From Chara braunii (taxonomy: Eukaryota > Streptophyta > Charophyceae > Charales > Characeae), in contig BFEA01000888.1 in NCBI GenBank assembly GCA_003427395.1, positions 4,708 through 25,555 on the forward strand: 20,848 nucleotides of DNA. Reading direction: 5' to 3'. The position numbers and the translations under genes were made by a program. This document shows, one piece after another, positions 8,559-16,087 of this stretch; position 1 is the first letter of the stretch, and each line of letters opens with the position of its first letter. The notes under the pieces are model-generated. The model had not been told where the DNA came from. It saw only the letters and a list, made by a program, of their open reading frames with translations, and did no database searches.

Positions 8559-8670
8559 AAAAAAAAATAATAATAAAAAAAAAATATATATATATATATA
8601 CACAGCCCCTCGTTTGTTGTCCTCTTCTCCCTCTCTGCCTACGGTTTACCGGGCAGTTCTATTTGACGAT

Positions 8671-8777
8671 ATATATATTATAGTCGGGACGCTGTACCCC
8701 GTTTCCAGCAGGTGCAGCTCCCCACCAACAGATTGGAGCCATTTCTTCTTGGGAGAAAAAAAAAAAAAAAAAAAAAA
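8671..8777 (+). mobile_element. Hairpin-core retroposon, copy 3
   Basis: TATATTATAGTCGGGACGCT, the core CCCCGTTTCCAGCAGGTGCAG, AGATTGGAGCCATTTCTTCT and a long A tail ending at 8,777. It is very close to copies 2 and 4. The 40 nt after its tail (8,778-8,817) match the 40 nt after the tail of copy 4. No target duplication recognised. Confidence 0.8.
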
Positions 8778-8817
8778 CAGAGTAGGGGTTGTTGATGACG
8801 GACGTAAGAGGAACGGG

Positions 8818-8929
8818 TGGTGCAGTTAATCCCCGTCCAACAAGGGTAATCAATGCTGACCATCATTACGAATGAGTGATGCTTTTGCAATCTCATTATT
8901 ACACGTAGTAACCTGCGTACAAATAGCAC

Positions 8930-8956
<27 letters not shown>
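8818..8956. repeat. Second copy of the GGTGCAGTTAAT...CTGACCAT repeat, with poly(A) tract
   Basis: GGTGCAGTTAAT-CCC-TCCAACAAGGGTAATCAATGCTGACCATC is present here and at 7,848-7,891, where it leads into copy 2. ACGAATGAGTGATG-TTTTGCAATCTC follows here and recurs at 9,159-9,185. The segment ends in 26 A (8,932-8,957), with AGCACT on both sides of the run (8,925 and 8,957), a possible but short target duplication. Confidence 0.7.
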
Positions 8957-8957
<1 letters not shown>

Positions 8958-8960
<3 letters not shown>

Positions 8961-9195
8961 CTACGTTCAGAGTGGCTACGGCGGTCAGAGCGTTTTCTAC
9001 TACACGTCGTTAATTTCCTTCCCTCTGTTTACTTCCTCTTGAAATACCTTTTTTCATCACGTGCGGTTCTATTTCTTCCCCTCTCTTCTCCTCTTTCTTG
9101 CCTCCCCCCTGTCCTCCATCTTCTTCTTGTGCAGTTCTTAACGATGCTTTTGGACTTTACGAATGAGTGATGATTTTGCAATCTCTCTCATCGTT
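8958..9195. other. Pyrimidine-rich non-coding stretch
   Basis: CT-rich DNA (9,010-9,130) with no open frame of note. It ends with a repeat of the ACGAATGAGTGATG-TTTTGCAATCTC word also seen at 8,869. Confidence 0.45.
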
Positions 9196-9250
9196 ACGAT
9201 GATATCAAAACAAAAAAAAAACAAAAAAACAAAAAAAACGATGATATCAA
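9196..9250 (+). mobile_element. A/C-rich tract insertion with 13-nt target-site duplication
   Basis: ACGATGATATCAA at 9,196-9,208 is repeated exactly at 9,238-9,250. Between them lies only a 29-nt A-rich tract with four C. An unoccupied relative of the site is present at 7,890-7,909 (TCGTTACGATGATATCAACA), so the tract is an insertion and not an original part of the repeat. There is no element body. Confidence 0.75.
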
Positions 9251-9425
9251 CACTATATCACTATTATTTTTTATTTTTTATTTTTTATTTTTTTATTTTT
9301 TTATTTATTTTCCCATCAACCAAGAGTTAACTATCAAATCGAAGCACACAGGTGTAAACAAGCAAATGAAATCGAAGAACAGATCAAGAGGGGTCCCGTA
9401 CACATGAAGTCAATGAAAATTGAGA

Positions 9426-9580
9426 CCCCTATATTATAGTTGGGACGCTGGACCCCATTTCCAGCAGGTGCAGCTGCCCACCAACAGATTGGAGCCATTT
9501 CTTCTTGGGGGAAAACAAAACAAAACAAAAAAAAAAAAAACAGAGTTGGGGTTGTTGATGACAGATGTAAGAGAAACGGG
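9426..9580 (+). mobile_element. Hairpin-core retroposon, copy 4, with shared 3' flank
   Basis: CCCCTATATTATAGTTGGGA, core stem GCTGGA/TCCAGC, CCACCAACAGATTGGAGCC and an A-rich tail to 9,540. The next 40 nt (9,541-9,580) match 8,778-8,817 after copy 3, with about four or five differences, while the sequence further upstream differs. Copies 3 and 4 therefore share a 3' flank but not a 5' flank, as in 3' transduction or a larger 5'-truncated element. Confidence 0.8.
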
Positions 9581-9816
9581 CCGTGGCCTAGTAGCTGCCC
9601 ATGACAGAAACAGGGGCTGCTCTGAGAGACAACAACCTTAGCTATCACATGACAGCTGACCAAGGTGAGTGAAAGGATAGTGGAGATAGACCAGCCAATA
9701 GAACGCCCGGTAGTTATCGCTGTATCTGGAGTGGAAGTTGCCCCAAATACAGCTATAATGCCCGGGCGTCTATTCAGGTGAAGATGGTAGGGCGCCTCCA
9801 TACCATACAGAATAAC

Positions 9817-10138
9817 AATGGTACAGTAGGCGAGAACCATTGCAGACTTGGAGTGGCATGCATAGGTGTACATCATTTTTTTTTATTTTTTTTTTATTAT
9901 TATTTTTTTTTTTTCATTTACCATTGTCATCAGCAGTTGGGATGGAACAAATGATTACAATGTTCAGGGATGCTGGACCCGCTTTCCAGCAAGCGTTGCT
10001 CTCCACCAATAGATGGAACCTCCCCGACGGTGCTAGTGGTGTCTGCTCCTATCAGCACCCCAAGCATGAGCTCGGGTTGTTTCGCCCAAAAAAAATAAAA
10101 AAATAAAAAATAAATATAAAAAAAAATGGTACAGTAGG
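9817..10138 (+). mobile_element. Longer poly(A)-tailed insertion holding hairpin core copy 5, 14-nt target duplication
   Basis: AATGGTACAGTAGG at 9,817-9,830 is repeated exactly at 10,125-10,138. The 294 bp between them contain a T-rich tract (9,875-9,914), a diverged hairpin core (GGGATGCTGGACCCGCTTTC at 9,967, then CCACCAATAGATGGA) and an A-rich tail (10,087-10,124) directly before the second repeat. This order fits retroposition. No protein is encoded. Confidence 0.75.
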
Positions 10139-10312
10139 GATGCGCAGGGGAGAGTAATGACCAGTACGGGTGGGAGGGAGTCACATAGGGGGGGCCAGTA
10201 TTAGGAACCATCTGGATGATCACATGGCCAACTGGTGAAGGGACTGTGATATGCTTGGTGGCTAGCCTCTACAACAACCTGGACATTAAAAAACAAAACA
10301 AAAAATAAATAA
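10139..10312. other. Non-coding spacer ending in an A-rich tract
   Basis: G-rich then mixed sequence with no gene. It ends with an AAACAAAACAAAAAATAAATAA tract that leads into the nested poly(A) block. Confidence 0.4.
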
Positions 10313-10324
10313 ATGGTATAACCA

Positions 10325-10412
<88 letters not shown>

Positions 10413-10453
10413 TAACCGGAAAAAAAAAAAAAAAAAAAAAAAAGGTATAACCA

Positions 10454-10485
<32 letters not shown>
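10313..10485 (+). repeat. Nested poly(A) tracts around GGTATAACCAC duplication
   Basis: GGTATAACCAC occurs at 10,315-10,325 and 10,444-10,454. Between them are 83 A, the 11-nt island GGGCTAACCGG (10,409-10,419) and 24 A. After the second copy come 31 more A. This can be read as one insertion with an 11-nt target duplication, a near-zero body and a tail, at a site already followed by poly(A). Homopolymers this long are prone to assembly error, so lengths are approximate. Confidence 0.65.
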
Positions 10486-10487
<2 letters not shown>

Positions 10488-10614
10488 ATCATCATGACCA
10501 AAGAGTGGTCTAGGGGGGATGTTTACAGGTAGAGAGGGGCGGATGGTTGCCCTACATCTATGGATATTAGGCTAGAACCTTGATGCTGCAATATACCGAA
10601 TAACACAACACGAT

Positions 10615-10676
10615 ACAATTAGAGCGATCATTGGAAAAAAAAAAAAAAAAAAAAAAACAATTAGGGCGATCATTGG
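10615..10676 (+). mobile_element. Poly(A)-only insertion with 20-nt target-site duplication
   Basis: CAATTAGAGCGATCATTGG (10,616-10,634) is followed by a pure run of 23 A and then by CAATTAGGGCGATCATTGG (10,658-10,676), with one difference in 19 nt. Nothing but A lies between the copies. It looks like a retroposition event that inserted only the tail of an RNA. Confidence 0.8.
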
Positions 10677-10680
10677 CTGC

Positions 10681-10823
10681 CAACACCGGCAATCACCGCA
10701 TTAGCTGGTCTGGTCCTTGGCCTCTACAAAACAAAAAACAAAAAACAAAAAACAAAACAAAAAAAAAACACCGGCTTAATTTAAAAAAAAACACTGGCTT
10801 AATTTAAAAAAAAAACAAAACAA

Positions 10824-10854
<31 letters not shown>

Positions 10855-10876
10855 CAAAAAAAACAAACAAAAAAAA
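10681..10876 (+). repeat. A/CA-rich tract cluster with nested short duplications
   Basis: AACACCGGC at 10,682-10,690 recurs at 10,767-10,775, bracketing 76 bp that end in an AAAAAC-rich tail. ACAC-GGCTTAATTT at 10,768-10,782 recurs at 10,791-10,805 with only 8 A between, followed by another AC/A tract to about 10,876. Each is compatible with a tail-type insertion. The second could equally be a simple 23-bp tandem duplication. Confidence 0.55.
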
Positions 10877-11342
10877 GAAAGCTGTGCTAGGTAGGAAGAC
10901 CTGGGTTACTTCAAGCATGTCATGGGCTAGACGTTGGCTAGGGGGGGCCATTAATTTAGACAATGCCTGTAATATTTAGGGATCTAGGGTACATCACGTC
11001 TCAAGCCTGGGTAACTTGGGATCAAGTGGTCTGCCTATAGGGGCCTGTGGTATAATTGTCTACACCCAGCGTCCGAAGTACCCGTACCATACAACGTGGC
11101 TCAGTCGACTATGCTTTCACCACCATGGGCAGAGAATGGGGGGGGGGGCGGGGGGATGGAAAACTAAGGAGTAGGGGATTTCCTGCTTAGCCCTGGTGCC
11201 TACAACTACGGTCTCACCCCCCGCTACCTACCGCAATTGGCTAGGGGATCCAGGTGGTTGGATGAAGGTCCTTGTACTCAGGCACGACTGGGGAGTAGGG
11301 GGTGCGCTGGGGAGAATCATTGCGAGGACAGGGAGGGTGGCT
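10877..11342. other. Non-coding stretch, nothing recognised
   Basis: Mixed-composition DNA with a G run at 11,139-11,155 and no convincing reading frame on either strand. It runs up to the T-rich tract at 11,343-11,371. Confidence 0.4.
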
Positions 11343-11371
11343 GTCTTTTCTTTTTTTTTCTTTTTTTTTTT
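11343..11371 (-). repeat. T-rich tract (poly(A) on the minus strand)
   Basis: Two T runs broken by single C. It may be the tail of a minus-strand retroposon whose body would lie at higher coordinates. A minus-strand GGTTCGAA-type B-box word at 11,817-11,829 is the only other support. Confidence 0.45.
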
Positions 11372-11862
11372 AACTTCGTATATGGGAAATCTACTTGACG
11401 AGGTGATAAGAGCATCGAGATGGGGGTGGCGCAGCGCTACCGGGAGCGCTGCGCCGCCCGTACTCGGATTTCGGCCTGCAGGAGCGACGAACGCTGCGGT
11501 GCAAGGCGGGAGCTGATGATGCGGACGGCGCGAGGAGTAAACCTTGGGTTGACGGGACTTTTGTCTCGTAATCGGGGTCGGGACGCAGGATATTCCGAGG
11601 TAGTGCAGCGGGGAGAAGCGTGGTGAATGGATAGCGGAGCCTGCTTAGCCTATTGTTGGGTGACTTTTGTGGGGCCAAGTGTATTTTCATCAGCAGGGTA
11701 TGACCAATCCGGCAGCAGTGATGATCATTGATATGAGAAACGATCAGCGGTGGTAGGAAGAGTCTCCCCCCTTCTTCGACAGCAGGGTAAGTACGAATTA
11801 GCATGGTTTTCTTGGAGGTTTCGAACCCCCTGTGGTGACTCACCAACAGGTTTGGTGAGGAG
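11372..11862. other. GC-rich non-coding stretch with an 11-bp hairpin
   Basis: GGCGCAGCGCT (11,428-11,438) and AGCGCTGCGCC (11,445-11,455) form a perfect stem with a 6-nt loop. A 151-codon minus-strand ORF covers 11,391-11,846 but shows no recognisable motif, and its composition follows the GC-rich DNA. I do not call it a gene. Confidence 0.45.
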
Positions 11863-12279
11863 GTGCCACACCGTTTTTGTTTCTTTTCAGGGATTGAAGA
11901 TGGTCGTCGATGGTTTTCGGTGTTAGCAGTGCCCAGAGCCTTCGTAGCTAGCAGTGGGAGGAAGGGTTCTTCCTTCCCCGAAGACGCTGGGGTAGGGTTT
12001 GAGGGGAAGGAGATAAGTAGGTGTTGTCGAGGAAGGGGAGATGGAGGTTACGCGCTGATCTGCTTAGGTGGCGATTGGTTAGCCCATGCTCTAATGATTG
12101 TTAATAACTGTCCAAAATCCCTTGATCTCCTGGCTAATAACTGTCCAAAATCCCTTGATCTCCTAGCTAATAACTGTCCAAAATCCCTTGATTTCCTGAT
12201 TTGGTTTCTCATTGATGATCTCGATTTAGGATTCTTTATTGTTCTTGAGTGTTTTCTCCCGTCTTACTGTCAATTGTGA
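11863..12279 (+). CDS. Possible small ORF with an 11-residue repeat, unrecognised
   Basis: A 138-codon open frame from ATG to TGA. Residues about 81-113 are three copies of an 11-residue repeat (NNCPKSLDLLA, the last ending DFL), produced by three 33-bp DNA units. The C-terminus is hydrophobic (IWFLIDDLDLGFFIVLECFL), so it could be membrane-associated. An AATAAA word lies 79 bp downstream at 12,358. I recognise no domain, the N-terminal half has no clear protein character, and introns upstream cannot be ruled out. It could be a last exon or a chance frame kept open because the repeat unit is a multiple of three. Confidence 0.25.
   Translation: MPHRFCFFSGIEDGRRWFSVLAVPRAFVASSGRKGSSFPEDAGVGFEGKEISRCCRGRGDGGYALICLGGDWLAHALMIVNNCPKSLDLLANNCPKSLDLLANNCPKSLDFLIWFLIDDLDLGFFIVLECFLPSYCQL
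12102..12200. repeat. 33-bp tandem repeat, three copies
   Basis: TAATAACTGTCCAAAATCCC begins at 12,102, 12,135 and 12,168, a strict 33-bp period. The copies are almost identical (changes near the ends only), so the expansion is recent compared with the other tandem repeats in the window. Confidence 0.95.
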
Positions 12280-13060
12280 AGGTTCTGATGGAGATTTCAA
12301 GTTGTAATTCCTCATACATAGGTATTTTTCTCTCTCTACGTCCTGGAAGAATTCTGAAATAAATCTTTGCAATATTCTAATCCTAAGAGTCTAATACATT
12401 TGCCAATTTCAAAGTCGCGAATCAGACTGCGATTCTGATAGATTCACAATTCTGAATGATTTTTACTAAACAAAGCTTTTGAAATTCCAATCCGAAATTC
12501 GTCGGGATTTTCATGCATCTGTTTTTCCAATGGTTTTTTCTAATGATTGTTTCTTCCATAATCTAAATTCTTTTTACTACTATCATTGTTAATTCATTTT
12601 TCAATCTTCTATACCAAGGAATTTCCTAAGTTGGATTTAATTCGTATCTAGATGTCTAAGGAAAACCATACACGATTAATCTCGTTGATTTTCTAGGGTC
12701 TCTGCGGCGAGATATTTTTGTTTTTTTAATTTTGATCAGAATTTGACCTACTTTTTTTCGTCAGAATTTTGTCGGAAATTTGAACAGGGGCCCCATGGGA
12801 TGGTCAAGTGGAGCATCTTGTAGGGTCTTGGGGGATTTTGTTTTGAAGGAGGGGGCAAAGGGCATCAAATGGTTTTTCGCAAGGATGGAGAGGGGATGGA
12901 GGTAAAGAGGATTGATGGGGGGTTTCTGAGTCGTTTCTGAACTTTGCCTATTTTGAGGTTTGTCGTAGTGATTTTGTAAGTAGCCCAATTTTTTCTTAGC
13001 CAAAGCCGGGTAATGACCCTGGTATCTCAAACTTTCAAATTTCTATGTAAATTTCTATAT
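12280..13060. other. AT-rich non-coding stretch
   Basis: No gene is supported. A minus-strand 89-codon frame (12,761-13,030) is Pro/Lys-rich without motifs. CTTAGCCAAAGCCGGGT at 12,995-13,011 also occurs at 6,499-6,515, at the left edge of the Tourist-like element, and marks an unidentified shared repeat. Confidence 0.45.
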
Positions 13061-13129
13061 GGGACACTGGGCCCGGTTCCCAGCACGTGCTGCTCCCCCT
13101 CTACCCCCCTCCCGCCCCCCCAAAAAAAA
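13061..13129 (+). mobile_element. Hairpin-core retroposon, copy 6 (diverged)
   Basis: GGGACACTGGGCCCGGTTCC followed by CAGCACGTGCTGCTCCCC, a C-rich stretch and 8 A. It is closest to copy 1, with a GGGCCCGG centre and TGCTGCTCC. The downstream AGATTGGAGC block is lost. Confidence 0.6.
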
Positions 13130-13257
13130 GAGGTTCTAATTCATCATTGGCATTCATAGTTTTTGAAAAGTGCTAAGCGGAAACAGGTACCGCATGAGGG
13201 GTCCAGAACCCAGGAAAAAAAATCAAAAAAGAGCATCCCTGTTAAGTAGCTCCCGAC

Positions 13258-13432
13258 ATCGAAGACTCCATCTATTGCTGGGGAGCTACACCTGCTGGAA
13301 ATCGGGTTCAGTGTCCCTGTACAAAGATGTGAAAGTATCTGCTGGAAAGTGGGTCCAGCGTCCCTGTACAATGATGTGAATGTGTCTGCTGGAAATCGGG
13401 TCCAGTGTCCCTATCCAGAGATGTGTTGATAC
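13258..13432 (-). repeat. Antisense hairpin-core copy 7 expanded into a 47-bp tandem array
   Basis: The complement of a full core (AGCTCCCC, CAGCAGGTGTAG, GGGACACTGAACCC) lies at 13,262-13,319. The word CTGCTGGAA then starts at 13,292, 13,339 and 13,386, an exact 47-bp period. Each unit has CTGGAAA-GGGTCCAG-GTCCC followed by a spacer with GATGTG. A further lone core occurs at 13,603-13,628. Every unit keeps the stem CTGGA/TCCAG, though the first has a change in it. Confidence 0.75.
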
Positions 13433-14153
13433 CTCCAACTACCTATGTGTACACGTCAAGCAATATATGTCAGATGATGGGAGACCCTATCCATCTGATC
13501 TACCGAATCTCCAAACCAAGCTGAGGCTTCGAGCCCAAACTTATCTATCAGACGGAACCCTAACCATGATGTGATGTGTATAACAGTGATGTGATGTGTG
13601 TCAGCTGGAAGATGGGTCCAGCACCCCTATGCAGTGGTGTGTAGCTATGTCCTACCTTCACAGGTGGTGTGTATATGTACAGCAATCCGTATGATTCAAC
13701 ATCCAACCGGTGTGTCTGCACTTGTCGATTAATACCTGCCCCCTGAAGGGAAAACTTAACACTGATATGAAGCGAAAACCCAGAGCTGATGTACTCTATG
13801 TGAAGGAGCAGAGGCATTGATTACTTCCAACGCAGGGGAAGGATTGACCTCCTGCTCATACAGCATATATGTCATATACAATGATGTGTATAGATATCAC
13901 CTGCAATAACAAGCGTAATCCACAACAATCCTTTCATGATTAAGAGATGAGGGTCAGGCAGGTAAGAGGCAATCAACCCTAATCATCGCAAGATCATCTA
14001 TCTCATCCCCACCCGGTGCCAGAGAAAAAGAGACGATTCATCATGGAAAACACCGAGTAAGGGTGGGGGGGAACAGTACCAAATCGTAAATTCGGCCTCA
14101 AGCCCCACTTCGTCATCCGCACCAAACTACGAGATCCCCTCCACTGCCCTGTG
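13433..14153. other. Non-coding stretch 5' of the LTR element
   Basis: Contains GTGATGTGATGTGT-type repeats (13,566-13,600) and one more hairpin core (13,603-13,628). No gene found. CAGTACCA at 14,074 sits roughly where the first part of the 5' LTR would align with the 3' LTR (20,188), but the rest does not match. Confidence 0.45.
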
Positions 14154-14429
14154 TCGTTTCAGCCTGGAAGCCTGGAAGCCTGAAAACGAGGGCCTACAGG
14201 CCCTGTGTCGTTTCAGCCTGGAAGCCTGAAAACAAGGGCCTACAGGCCCTGAGTCTTTTCAGCCTGAAACGGAGGGCCATTCTCAGGCCCTCGTAAGATC
14301 GACCTGCCCTGAAACTTAGGCACCAGACCAGGGTTTTAGCACAGGCCATATTGGGCCTGTTTTCAAGACAAACTTTGTTTGAACTTCAACGCCAGTGTCT
14401 GGCACGCAGCCTCCTGGACGAGTTAGCAC

Positions 14430-14437
14430 TATATAAG
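14430..14437 (+). promoter_or_regulatory. LTR TATA box
   Basis: TATATAAG in the GCAC-TATATAAGACTGGCCC context is kept in both LTRs (14,430 and 20,549) although flanking sequence has indels. It would set the start of R about 25-35 bp downstream. Confidence 0.7.
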
Positions 14438-14744
14438 ACTGGCCCGCCATACAGGCTGCAGGCAGTCAGGAGGCAGTTCATAGGAACTTCCCAGGCACTT
14501 CACGTGCAGGAGGCAGGAGGTAGTCTTCAGGATTCGGCAGCAGCACTCTGGAGGAGCGCTGCAGGAGTAGTAGTAGCGTTAGCAGTAGTCTTCAGCGCTG
14601 GGCGCTAGTAGGAGCTAGAGTAGCGTTGGAGAAAGAGAGAGCGATGGTTGGCAGAGGCCAAGGAGACTTACCTGTGGCCCCATAGCTCTAGCTTCGTCTT
14701 CAATGTACCTGCAACAAGGCGCCACCTTCACAGGTTAGTACTGT

Positions 14745-14747
<3 letters not shown>

Positions 14748-14827
<80 letters not shown>

Positions 14828-14897
14828 ATTCTTCCTCTTCTGAGTCTGCCATCTCTTCCTCACCCTCTCGCTACCTGACTTCTCAGTATCTCTCGGC

Positions 14898-14961
<64 letters not shown>
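14748..14961 (+). repeat. Two (GA)n microsatellites inside the 5' LTR
   Basis: Runs at 14,748-14,822 and 14,900-14,961 are separated by a 77-bp CT-rich spacer. The matching part of the 3' LTR starts at the window edge, so I cannot tell whether both LTRs carry them. A 73-codon Glu/Arg ORF here is only the microsatellite. Confidence 0.95.
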
Positions 14962-14964
<3 letters not shown>

Positions 14965-15318
14965 TGACTTTGGGATTTGACGACATTTGGATCCAGACTC
15001 GACATTGGGATTCAAACATTTGACGAGGGATTATTTGGGACTGTACCGAAGACTTGGTGTTGACGACATTCCCATCTTCCCCTCTTCTTCGTCTAACCCC
15101 CCTCTTCTTCGTCTATGTATACTTGGGGACTGGTGCATTCTTCCTGTGTGAGCGCCAGGCCACTTCACACCATGGAATGATGATGATGTATGTTTGGTCT
15201 GCATGGCAACATTGATTGTTCGGATCATTGATATTTAAGCCTTCCGCTGTGTTATCTTGTACTTCGTGAGAGAGGTTGGTTCTTTTTCTGGTCTGTACCG
15301 TTACGGTATGCGACAGTT

Positions 15319-15330
15319 TGGTATCGGAGC
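15319..15330 (+). other. Primer-binding site (initiator Met tRNA type)
   Basis: TGGTATCGGAGC lies 3 bp after the 5' LTR end. It matches, with one change, the TGGTATCAGAGC found in plant elements primed by initiator tRNA-Met. First-strand DNA synthesis would start here. Confidence 0.85.
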
Positions 15331-16087
15331 GGACCTCTCAATCAGAGGATCCGCCCAGTCAAGTAGCCAGCTTGCTTAATCTACTGATTGTGGAATGATT
15401 GATTGAGTGATTGATGGATTGTTTATTAGTGAATCAAGTAGGACTTCGTCAAATTTCTGGAAAAAAAAAATTCTCGCAACAAATACCTGAAAATTTCTGA
15501 TAGTAGCATTTCGTTTTATCTGAAAATGTCTGACATTAGCGTTTCGTTTTCATGCAACAAATATTATCTGAAAAATTCTGATAGTAGCATTTCGTTTCTC
15601 TGATATTAGCATCCGAAAATTTCTGATATTAGCATTTATAGCCGAAAATTTCTGACGTTAGCATCTCATTTTTCTGGGCATACAGGTTAACAAGGGAGGT
15701 GGTCATATTCTCGGAAACTGGATTCATTCTTTTCTGAAAATCGAACCTCCATTCTATTTCGCAAAAAATTGGTTCCTGAAAGCCGAAATTTTGTGAAGCC
15801 TATCAGCATTTCTTTTGCTAGGCATAATAGGAGGTTGTCATATTCTCGGAAACTGGATTTATTCTTTTCTGAAAATCGAATCTCTAGCGTCTGTAAAATG
15901 CCTCACTGATAGCAGATCGACAGATATACAAAAAAAAAAAAGAAAAAAAAAAGGGGGTGATCCTCTTCTTTTATTTTTTATTTTTATTCTGTTGATTAGG
16001 ACCGGGAGGAAAGTACACTTTGGTTGGTTACCTTCCTGCGTTTTCCCTCCCACCCAACCCTTCTGCCTGCATTCCCGTTTTGGTAAG
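15331..16087 (+). repeat. Repeat-rich leader between primer site and gag
   Basis: From 15,449 to 15,670 a degenerate unit of about 30 bp (CTGAAAATTTCTGATATTAGCATTTCG) occurs about six times. A 60-70-bp block with CATATTCTCGGAAACTGGAT-ATTCTTTTCTGAAAATCGAA is duplicated at 15,704-15,750 and 15,839-15,886. No open frame is supported. Such leaders hold packaging signals in LTR elements, but I see no specific one. Confidence 0.75.

Larger units (their letters stand above)
14154..15315 (+). repeat. 5' LTR, first 75-80 bp not recognisable
   Basis: Matches the 3' LTR from TCGTTTCAGCCT (14,154 to 20,255) onward to the window end, by eye about nine positions in ten, with indels near 14,385-14,460. U3 begins with three tandem units of the GTTTCAGCCTGAAAACGAGGGCCTACAGG type (14,150-14,290). 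The end GTATGCGACA (15,306-15,315) pairs with the LTR start TGTGGCATAC (20,177) at 9 of 10 positions, which fixes the terminus. The expected TG start at about 14,076 is absent or diverged. Confidence 0.85.

Noticed and set aside
8932-8962. Poly(A) run between AGCACT words as a further tail-only insertion
   Set aside because: The direct repeat is only 6 nt, which is expected by chance often enough.
10269-10454. Minus-strand poly-Phe ORF
   Set aside because: Only the translation of the long A tracts.
11817-11829. Minus-strand GGTTCGAAACC (B-box consensus) as a tRNA or SINE promoter
   Set aside because: No A box at a workable distance and no stem of T-arm quality; the T-rich tract about 450 bp away is weak support. 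Left as a note only.
11391-11846. 151-codon minus-strand ORF
   Set aside because: GC-rich region gives long frames on several strands; no domain or repeat supports coding.
12102-12200. CRISPR-like array
   Set aside because: The three repeats abut without spacers; it is a simple tandem repeat in eukaryotic DNA.
12358-12363. AATAAA as a polyadenylation signal for the ORF at 11,863-12,279
   Set aside because: The hexamer is common in AT-rich DNA and no transcript evidence exists; mentioned only in the ORF entry.
14746-14967. Arg-Glu repeat ORF
   Set aside because: Translation of the GA microsatellites in the LTR.
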